Source: Leifsonia sp. Root1293 (GTDB lineage: Bacteria; Actinomycetota; Actinomycetes; Actinomycetales; Microbacteriaceae). Taken from it: a stretch of 64,000 nt of DNA. The notes beneath the pieces are model-generated. The model saw nothing but the letters and a program-made list of their open reading frames with translations. It searched no databases and was not told where the DNA came from. Of the stretch, positions 16,880 through 23,376 are shown piece by piece (within the stretch, counting starts at the first letter, position 1; the number at the start of each line of letters is the position of its first letter). The DNA lies in assembly GCF_001425325.1 (NCBI RefSeq), contig NZ_LMEH01000001.1:1516688-1580687 (forward strand), given 5' to 3'. The position numbers were made by a program, and so were the translations under genes.

Positions 16880-17809
16880 TCAGACGTGCCGGACGCTCTC
16901 CTGCAGACGGGTACGCACCTCGAACAGCTCGGTGCCGTTGATGCGCGCCGCTCCGGGCAGACCGTCGCGCAGCACGCCCGGCAGGCGCGACTGCTCCACG
17001 AGGGCCGTCACCGCGCCTCGCGAGTGGCCGAGGACTTCCAGTGACTGCGCCGGGGCGCCATCGGGCACCACGATGACGAGACCGGTGAACTTCACCCTGG
17101 CCCGTCTGGCCACCGCCTTCGCCCTGGTGGCGAGGTCGTGCATCGGCCGCTCACCGCCGAGGGCCTGACCGATGACCTCACCGCGCTTGACCTTGACCGG
17201 GTCGCCCCAGTCCTCGCTCTGGATCGCGAACAGTCCACTCGGGCCGAGCACGATGTGGTCGATCTTCGGCGGGACATGCGGGCCGGCGGCATCCGTCGCC
17301 ACGTCATGCCAGATCGTGAAGCCGATGCCGAGTGTGGACAACTGGCGTGCTGTCGCCTCCTCGGCGAGGGCGTTCGCCAGCAGGTGGCGGATCTCCCGCG
17401 GAGCCCGGCGCACCAGCTGGGGGTCGTAGAGGTCGGGAACCGTCTCGCCGCGGCCGATCCACTCGCGCATGTGATCGAGGAAGAACTCGCGCGACCAGCC
17501 ACCGGGATGACCGAAGGACCTGGCCGTCGGACGGGAATCCGTGCGAGGACGTTCCTGAGGGGTCGACCAGACCGGTGGCGCATCCACCGACTCGAAGGGG
17601 CGTGCCCGGTCGTAGGCTGCGCGCGCCTCGGGGGTTCCGACCTTCTCCCAGGCCAGCTGCACGGCATGGAACCGTTCCGCGGTTCCGCCGGCGTCGGGAT
17701 GCGTCTGACGGAGCAGGGTGCGGAACGCACGCTTCAGTTCACGGTCGGTTGCAGACGGACTGACGCCGAGCACCTCATAGGGTGTCGCCGAGATCGGACT
17801 GTCGGGCAT
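16880..17809 (-). CDS. J-domain protein fused to a nuclease-related (NERD-like) domain
   Basis: 309 residues. Residues 9-70 are a J domain (YEVLGVSPSATDRELKRAFR) with the essential HPD in QTHPDAGG, the motif that stimulates DnaK ATPase. After a Pro/Arg-rich linker, residues 130-300 resemble a NERD domain: HLLANALAEEATARQLS, then KIDHIVLGPSGLFAIQSEDWG, which carries the Asp and Gln/Ser-Glu positions of the restriction-like core. It could bring Hsp70 to a DNA- or nucleotide-processing activity. Start ATG 17809 lies exactly six bases after TAGCCT, a leaderless pattern. Divergence of the catalytic Lys makes nuclease activity uncertain. Confidence 0.8.
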   Translation of the reverse strand: MPDSPISATPYEVLGVSPSATDRELKRAFRTLLRQTHPDAGGTAERFHAVQLAWEKVGTPEARAAYDRARPFESVDAPPVWSTPQERPRTDSRPTARSFGHPGGWSREFFLDHMREWIGRGETVPDLYDPQLVRRAPREIRHLLANALAEEATARQLSTLGIGFTIWHDVATDAAGPHVPPKIDHIVLGPSGLFAIQSEDWGDPVKVKRGEVIGQALGGERPMHDLATRAKAVARRARVKFTGLVIVVPDGAPAQSLEVLGHSRGAVTALVEQSRLPGVLRDGLPGAARINGTELFEVRTRLQESVRHV

Positions 17810-17827
17810 TGATCGAGGCTAACCCAC

Positions 17828-18244
17828 TTACAGGTAGTCATCGGGCGCGAACCATCTCGTGCCGTCGCGGTGGCTGATCACCTGCGCACGGATGCGCACA
17901 TCGACCTCGGAACACGCTGAGGCGAGCTCCCGCGCCCATGCCCGATCAGCCTCGGTGGTCGTGGCTCGCAGCCGGCGCTCCCACACCACGATGATCTGCG
18001 CGGCGCCGGTCTCGTCGACGACGTCGGCGATGCGCGCCGCCAGCATCTCGGCGTGCCCTCCGTATGGAGCCGCCGGATGGTCGGCCATCGGAATGACGAG
18101 GGGCAGCTGACGGTCGTCGGCGTCCACGAACAGCAGCCACAGCTGCCGTCGCACGGCCTTGCCGATGAGCGCGTCCACACGCTCGAGCACCTGTTCGTCA
18201 GTCGTGATGGGCTGTCGTGTCGCTTCGTCTGCGCTGAGAGTCAT
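17828..18244 (-). CDS. Hypothetical protein, 138 residues
   Basis: Soluble alpha/beta protein starting MTLSADEATRQPITTDEQV. The core (LWLLFVDADDRQLPLVIPMADHP, then AQIIVVWERR) looks like a small Rossmann-like or RadC/JAB-like sheet, but no catalytic motif is evident. ATG 18244 is preferred over longer frames because CACGCT lies seven bases upstream and the upstream extension looks non-coding. It precedes the J-domain gene by 18 bases on the same strand, so the two may form an operon. I do not recognise the family. Confidence 0.65.
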   Translation of the reverse strand: MTLSADEATRQPITTDEQVLERVDALIGKAVRRQLWLLFVDADDRQLPLVIPMADHPAAPYGGHAEMLAARIADVVDETGAAQIIVVWERRLRATTTEADRAWARELASACSEVDVRIRAQVISHRDGTRWFAPDDYL

Positions 18245-18315
18245 GCGGACCAGCGTGCTCCGGCCCTTCGCGAACCGCAGGTCACACGGCCAATCGGTGC
18301 ACCCCACTCGGGGCA

Positions 18316-18343
18316 TCGACATCTGGGGAGGAGCCGGTAGAGT
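18316..18343 (+). promoter_or_regulatory. Predicted promoter of the LysM lipoprotein (TCGACA-N16-TAGAGT)
   Basis: The -35 TCGACA (18316-18321) and -10 TAGAGT (18338-18343) are 16 bases apart. The leader of about 40 bases contains a small GGTGGA/TCCACC hairpin (18361-18380) just before the GGGGGGA ribosome site. Confidence 0.5.
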
Positions 18344-18391
18344 CGTGCAGGATGCGCCGGGGTGGAGCATCCGTTCCACCGGGGGGACCGC

Positions 18392-18859
18392 ATGATCGCA
18401 AGCCGCACCGTCGTCGCGACGACATTCGCACTGACCGTCGCCGCAGCCCTCGTGGCGTGCAGCACCCCTGAACCGCCAGCGCCACCCGTCACCGTCGTCG
18501 TGACCGTCACGCCGAAGGCCACCCCCACGCCGACACCGACGCCCGCTGCAGACCCTCCGGCGCCGCAGCCCAGCTTCGAGGTCGTCGTCCCCGTGCCGAA
18601 CGCCCCGGCCCCCGAGGTCGTCGAGGGCCCGGCCTCCGACCTGGGCGCCCGCGACGGGGCGACGGCGGCTCCCGAGACCGACGGCAACGGAGCGCTCGTC
18701 AGCTATACGGTCGTTGCCGGGGACAGCTTCTTCGACATCGCCCAGCGCTTCGACCTGCCGCAGCAGCAGTTACTGCGCATGAACCCGAACATCCCCGATT
18801 TCGGCGAGGACATCTACATCGGCACCGTCATCAATCTCGATTGGACGAAGACGGGCTGA
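18392..18859 (+). CDS. LysM-domain lipoprotein
   Basis: 155 residues. A signal peptide (residues 1-23, TTFALTVAAALVA) ends in a lipobox with the lipidated Cys at about 24 (VACSTPE). A Pro/Thr/Val-rich low-complexity spacer of about 60 residues follows, then a single LysM module near 103-150 (YTVVAGDSFFDIAQRFDLPQ). It should be anchored to the outer face of the membrane and reach into peptidoglycan. GGGGGGA lies five bases before ATG 18392. Its 3' end overlaps the opposing methyltransferase gene by 29 bases. Confidence 0.85.
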   Translation: MIASRTVVATTFALTVAAALVACSTPEPPAPPVTVVVTVTPKATPTPTPTPAADPPAPQPSFEVVVPVPNAPAPEVVEGPASDLGARDGATAAPETDGNGALVSYTVVAGDSFFDIAQRFDLPQQQLLRMNPNIPDFGEDIYIGTVINLDWTKTG

Positions 18860-20315
18860 GGATCCCGTCGAGCACGAGTTCCCGCACGGCGGGGAGCAGA
18901 TCCGCGGTCAGAGCTGCCTCGTCGACCTCGAGCAACTGGGCGAGGGCCGCACAGATCGCCCCGACGGACAGCTCGCCGTCGCACGCGCCGATCAGGGCGG
19001 CGAGCGCCGTGTCGAGACTGACGGTGCGGCCGAAGCCTCCGCCCTGGCGCACCAGCATCGCCGTCGGGTTCTCGTCTCCCGGCCAGTAGTGCCGCTCTTC
19101 GGTGATGTCTCCGGCCACGCTCAGTCGAGCGGCCGACAGGGCCGCGTCGTCGGTGCCGGCCAGCCAGTCGCTCGCGGCGATGCCCTCCTCGAGATGCGCG
19201 CCGACGCCCCGAGGTTCGGTGTCGCCGAGGGGTCCGTGCTGCTGTTCGGTGCGCCTCAGAGTGACGGATGACTGCGGCTTCCGCAGCACCACGTAGCCGA
19301 AACCGACGCCCGATACTCCCCGGTCCGCGAAGTCGTCGAGCCAGGCCGCGTACAGCCGGTCGAAGTCCGGCGTCGACGGGGTCGTGCCGCCGTCGCGGAT
19401 CCACGTCTCGGCGTAGAGGGGAGCGCTCAGCACCTCACGCTCCACGATCCAGTAGTCCAGGTGCACCGAGTCGAGCCAGGCGCGGACGCGCGGAAGGCCG
19501 TCGTCTCCGTCGTGGTACTCCCAGTTGCCGAGCAACTGGGCTGTACCGCCGGGGGCCAGATGGTCGGCGACGCCGGTGAGCACGGCCTCCACCAGCGCGT
19601 CACCGACCATTCCGCCGTCCCGGTACTCGTACGAGGGCACTCCGTCGACACGCGGGGTGATGACGAACGGCGGGTTCGACACGATGCGGTCGAATCGCTC
19701 TCCCGCCACAGGCTCGAAGAGGCTGCCCAGCCGGAACTCGATGTTCTCGACTCCATTGAGAGCGGCGTTCATGGCGGCGATCTCGAGGGCCCGGCGCGAG
19801 ATGTCGGTGGCGACGACCCTGCGGGAGTGCCGCGCCGCGTGCAGGGCCTGGATGCCGCATCCGGTGCCGAGATCCAGCACGGACTCGACCGGAGCCTGGA
19901 ACATGAGTCCGCTCAGCGTGAGCGATGCTCCGCCGACACCGAGCACGTGGTCTTCGGGAAGTGCGCCACCGGTGGCGAGTTCGCCGAGGTCGGAGGCGAT
20001 CCACAAGGATCCTGCGCCGGCCGTGTCCTCGAAGGAGTACGGACGCAGGTCGAGCGCGGCGCTGGCCTTCTCGCCCACGATGCTGACGAAGCCGAGATCC
20101 ACTGCCCCCTGGATTCCCAGCGCAGGGAAGGCGACGCCCAGCTCGGCGATGGTGACAGCGCGACCGAGCACGAAGAGGTCGGCGAGGACGGCGACAGCCG
20201 GGAGGGCGGAGCGCTCCGCCCGGAGCGCATCGAGTGCTCGACGGGCGGGAACACGGTGATCGCGGTGCAGGGCGTCTGCTGCATCCGGCCCCCAGAGACC
20301 GGCGAGGGCCGGCAC
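18831..20315 (-). CDS. PrmC/HemK-like class I methyltransferase with disturbed 5' end
   Basis: 494 residues from the first usable GTG. The SAM fold carries VLDLGTGCGIQALHA (motif I) and the N6/glutamine-type catalytic motif NPPFV. A C-terminal 150-residue winged region follows, as in a large actinobacterial methyltransferase family. The family normally starts with a segment like LRxDLxAAGYTV; that segment is encoded just upstream (20316-20355) but no start codon reaches it in frame. A run of seven G on the plus strand (20357-20363) separates it from a GTG at 20367. Removing one base of the run would join them. So either the native start is 20315 with a shortened N-terminus, or the gene carries a one-base slip. 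The target (protein, rRNA or DNA) is unknown. Confidence 0.8.
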   Translation of the reverse strand: MPALAGLWGPDAADALHRDHRVPARRALDALRAERSALPAVAVLADLFVLGRAVTIAELGVAFPALGIQGAVDLGFVSIVGEKASAALDLRPYSFEDTAGAGSLWIASDLGELATGGALPEDHVLGVGGASLTLSGLMFQAPVESVLDLGTGCGIQALHAARHSRRVVATDISRRALEIAAMNAALNGVENIEFRLGSLFEPVAGERFDRIVSNPPFVITPRVDGVPSYEYRDGGMVGDALVEAVLTGVADHLAPGGTAQLLGNWEYHDGDDGLPRVRAWLDSVHLDYWIVEREVLSAPLYAETWIRDGGTTPSTPDFDRLYAAWLDDFADRGVSGVGFGYVVLRKPQSSVTLRRTEQQHGPLGDTEPRGVGAHLEEGIAASDWLAGTDDAALSAARLSVAGDITEERHYWPGDENPTAMLVRQGGGFGRTVSLDTALAALIGACDGELSVGAICAALAQLLEVDEAALTADLLPAVRELVLDGILSPSSSNRD

Positions 20316-20381
20316 CGTGTAGCCGGCGGCGGAGAGGTCGGAGCGGAGGAGTTCGAGGGGGGGTCACTCCCCTATTGAACC

Positions 20382-20600
20382 TCAGCCGTGAACGAGGTGA
20401 GTGCCGTGCCCCTCAGCCTGGTGACGCTCGACGCGTGCGGGAACGAGCACCCAGACCCGGAGCCTGGCCCGGAACAGGCGGCGCGATTCGCGCCGCGCGG
20501 CGACAGCCCGCCGACGACGGACCTCGAGTTCTCGGATGACGGCGACGTCGTCGGCAGTGCGGAAGACGGTCTGGGCTGTGTACTGGCTGAGCGCTGGCAT
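20382..20600 (-). CDS. Small basic hypothetical protein, 72 residues
   Basis: The frame from ATG 20600 reads MPALSQYTAQTVFRTADD and then a strongly basic helix (ELEVRRRRAVAARRESRR). Third codon positions are G/C-rich as in real genes here, and GGAGGA lies directly before the ATG. It ends about 15 bases upstream of the methyltransferase's probable original start, which suggests an operon. The plus-strand frame over the same bases (20388-20882) lacks this codon pattern. Moderate to low confidence; RNA or DNA binding is possible. Confidence 0.4.
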   Translation of the reverse strand: MPALSQYTAQTVFRTADDVAVIRELEVRRRRAVAARRESRRLFRARLRVWVLVPARVERHQAEGHGTHLVHG

Positions 20601-20757
20601 TCCTCCAGCGTGCTCCGCGCTCCGGCACATCGGCTCGGGGCGCACCCGCCGAGGCCTCGGGGCGGGTCCCGAGATGCCGTGAGGAATTCTCGCTCCGGCA
20701 TCCGACATGCTGGGCCATATTCACCGCCCGTTCAGTATCGTCTGCTTTGGTGTCCCT

Positions 20758-21708
20758 GTGATCCCCAGAACGGCCGAACACCCGCGGCCCGACCATTTCA
20801 TCCTCCACATCAGCGACACGCACCTCCTCGCCGGCAACGGCAGGTTGTACGGGAGCGTCGACAGCGAACGTCACCTGCGTGACCTGTTCGCCTCGCTCGA
20901 AGCGTCAGGAGGGCGCCCCGAGGCCATCGTCTTCACCGGCGACCTCGCCGACAAGGGCGAACCCGACGCGTACAGCCGCATCCGTGCCATCGTGGATCCC
21001 GTGGCCGAGCGGCTCGGTTCCCGGGTCATCTGGGTGATGGGCAACCATGACGACAGGGCCGCGTTCCGTGCCGGCCTGCTCGACGAGGAGCCCTCGACAG
21101 CTCCCGTGGATGCCGTCACCTGGCTCGGCGACCTGCGCATCATCACGCTCGACACCAGCGTTCCCGGTCATCACCACGGCGAGGTCTCGGGCGCGCAGCT
21201 CGACTGGCTCGCCGCCGAGCTCGCGACCATCGCCCCCGACGGGACGATCCTCGCCATGCACCACCCGCCCGTTCCGTCTGTACTCGATCTCGCGGTCTCG
21301 GTCGAACTGCGCGACCAGATCGACCTCGCCGAAGTTCTCGCCGGCAGCGACGTGCGCAGCATCATCGCGGGGCACCTGCACTACTCGTCGATGGCGACTT
21401 TCGTCGGAATCCCCGTCTCCGTCGCGTCAGCGAGCTGCTACACGCAGGACCTCACCGTGCCGGTCGGCGGCACCCGGCCCCGTGACGGCGCCCGGGCCTT
21501 CAACCTCGTGCACGTGTACCCGACGACGGTGCTGCACTCGGTGGTGCCGCTCGGCGAGTTCCCGGCACTCGACTTCGTCGACGCTCAGGAGACCGAGCGG
21601 AGGCTCGAATCCGTCGGCATCCGCATCTCTGAGCCCGTCAGGCCCCTGGTGCAGCAGAACGCACACCGTCCAGCGCCGCCGACGACGCCGATCCCGATTC
21701 TGGTGTGA
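20758..21708 (+). CDS. Class III cyclic-nucleotide phosphodiesterase-like metallophosphoesterase (CpdA/Rv0805 type)
   Basis: 316 residues. All five metal-binding blocks of the family are present in order: [29 protein letters not shown] and GHLHYSS. These bind two Fe/Mn ions and match the CpdA/Rv0805 branch, which hydrolyses cyclic nucleotides or other phosphodiesters in the cytoplasm. GTG 20758 was chosen because family similarity begins soon after; GTG 20752 and ATG 20707 are in frame too, and none has a clear ribosome site. The last 71 bases overlap the 3' end of the opposing Stealth gene. The true substrate is uncertain. Confidence 0.88.
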   Translation: MIPRTAEHPRPDHFILHISDTHLLAGNGRLYGSVDSERHLRDLFASLEASGGRPEAIVFTGDLADKGEPDAYSRIRAIVDPVAERLGSRVIWVMGNHDDRAAFRAGLLDEEPSTAPVDAVTWLGDLRIITLDTSVPGHHHGEVSGAQLDWLAAELATIAPDGTILAMHHPPVPSVLDLAVSVELRDQIDLAEVLAGSDVRSIIAGHLHYSSMATFVGIPVSVASASCYTQDLTVPVGGTRPRDGARAFNLVHVYPTTVLHSVVPLGEFPALDFVDAQETERRLESVGIRISEPVRPLVQQNAHRPAPPTTPIPILV

Positions 21709-23341
21709 CCTTCTCCCACGGGGCGGGGAACGGGAAGTAGCGCTCGAGGAAGTCCGTCACCGCTGCGGTTCGCTCCTCGACCGAGATCTCGGGCTTCGAA
21801 CCGTCGTTGAGGCAGAACATGTCCTGGTCGCGACGCTTGAGCAAACGCGCCATCTGGTCGGGAGCCATGGCGAGAGTGGTCTCGATGTACTTGACCCTCG
21901 CCTGGGTCTGCACGACGGCACGACCGGTCATGAGCGAGTAGTAGTGGTAGAGCGAGTTCGTCACGGAGATGTCCGTCGCCGAGCGGAACCGGCTGGCAGC
22001 GGTCCTGGCGAATTCCTCGGGGAACTCCTCGGTCTCCATGAGGCGCATGACGCTCGCGCGGAGCGGGGCGGCACAGTGCTCGAGGTGGCGCGTGGTGACC
22101 TTGCCGAAACGGTCGTGCAGCAGGCGCCGATTGACGCGCGCCGCGTTCTCGAATCCGCTGCGGGTCGGGTCGTTCTCGCCGAGCCCGATGCGGGTCGGCG
22201 CCTCGACGAACTTCGTGATGCCGCCCGGGGAGAAGAACAGGTCGGGCGAGAGCGGGCGCCCGAAGAACATGTCGTCGTTGGAGTAGAGGAAGTGCTCGGC
22301 GATGCCGGGGATGTTGTGCAGCTGGCTCTCGACGGCGTGCGAGTTGTGCGTGGGCAGCACCGTCGGGTCGGCGAAGAAGTCCTCGCTGCGCATGATGGTG
22401 ACCTGCGGATGCTCGGCGAGCCACTCGGGAGCCGGCGAGTCCGTCGCGATGAAGATGCGCCGCACCCAGGGGGCGAACATGTAGACGCTGCGCAACGCGT
22501 ACTTGAGTTCGTCGATCTGGCGGTAGCGCGCCTCGTTGTCGTCGCCGTCGCCGACGACGTAGGCCTGCATCCGCTTGGCACGCTCGCGCACGAAGTCGGC
22601 GCTCGATCCGTCGACCCACGAGAACACCATGTCGATCTCGAAGTCGATGTCGCTCGCGTGCGTCGCGAACATGTTCTCGAGGGTGCGCCAGCGACGGCCG
22701 TAGAGCTCCACCGAGTCCTCGACGGCCTCCGACCGCGGCATCCGCTCGCGCATGAGGCTGTTGGGACGCGGGGCGACGATCTCCTCATCGCCGAACTTCC
22801 AGAACTCGAGCTGGAAGGCCGTCTCGGCGCCGTAGCGGAGGCGTCCGATCGGTTCGACTCTGGGTCGATAGAGCCTGAAGACGGCTGCCTTGCGCTTGGC
22901 TGACAGGGATCCGTCGGCGACGAGCACGTCTCGAAGGCCATCGTGATCGACGGTCTGCGAGTAGAACGGCTCGGTGGCGAAGGCCGTGGCGAGTGCCGCG
23001 CACACCTCGCGTCGGCTGCGACGGTCGACCGCGATGACGGGGCGATCGCCGTCTCCGCGCACGAGGAGGAACTCGATGCCGGCGGCGATCAGCGCGTCGC
23101 GCACGGCGATGAGATCTTCGATCATCGACTCGCGGGGCGTGAAGTGACCCGACGCGAGCGCATACTGGCCCTTGCGCAGCACGAGGTCGTCGCGGCCGAA
23201 GCGGCTGCGGCCGTCTGGGGCTCCGATGAGCAGGGGCTCCGGCAGTGATGACAGCGATCCACGACGTCGTTTCGGGGTCGGCTGGCGGCCGAATGCGACG
23301 GGTCGCTCGACCCGGTCTCCCGTATGTGCTTGCTCGGTCAT
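21638..23341 (-). CDS. Stealth-family sugar-phosphate transferase
   Basis: 567 residues. An N-terminal region of about 225 residues is followed by the conserved Stealth blocks: [11 protein letters not shown] (CR1, about 237-247), [20 protein letters not shown] (CR2, 273-292) and [20 protein letters not shown] with [11 protein letters not shown] (CR3, 331-361). A CR4-like segment follows near HDRFGK. Stealth enzymes transfer hexose-1-phosphate from a nucleotide sugar to build phosphodiester-linked surface polysaccharides and are related to human GNPTAB. GGGAGG about ten bases before ATG 23341 supports the start; longer frames run into the neighbouring regulator. The gene's final 71 bases are antisense to the phosphodiesterase gene. 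Confidence 0.9.
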   Translation of the reverse strand: MTEQAHTGDRVERPVAFGRQPTPKRRRGSLSSLPEPLLIGAPDGRSRFGRDDLVLRKGQYALASGHFTPRESMIEDLIAVRDALIAAGIEFLLVRGDGDRPVIAVDRRSRREVCAALATAFATEPFYSQTVDHDGLRDVLVADGSLSAKRKAAVFRLYRPRVEPIGRLRYGAETAFQLEFWKFGDEEIVAPRPNSLMRERMPRSEAVEDSVELYGRRWRTLENMFATHASDIDFEIDMVFSWVDGSSADFVRERAKRMQAYVVGDGDDNEARYRQIDELKYALRSVYMFAPWVRRIFIATDSPAPEWLAEHPQVTIMRSEDFFADPTVLPTHNSHAVESQLHNIPGIAEHFLYSNDDMFFGRPLSPDLFFSPGGITKFVEAPTRIGLGENDPTRSGFENAARVNRRLLHDRFGKVTTRHLEHCAAPLRASVMRLMETEEFPEEFARTAASRFRSATDISVTNSLYHYYSLMTGRAVVQTQARVKYIETTLAMAPDQMARLLKRRDQDMFCLNDGSKPEISVEERTAAVTDFLERYFPFPAPWEKVTPESGSASSAALDGVRSAAPGA

Positions 23342-23376
23342 ATGGACCCGCCTCCCCTCGTCTGACTCCCTTGATC

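Noticed and set aside
20388-20882. 164-codon plus-strand frame
   Set aside because: Runs into the phosphodiesterase in another frame and has Pro/Arg-rich non-coding character; the minus-strand 72-codon frame is the better candidate.
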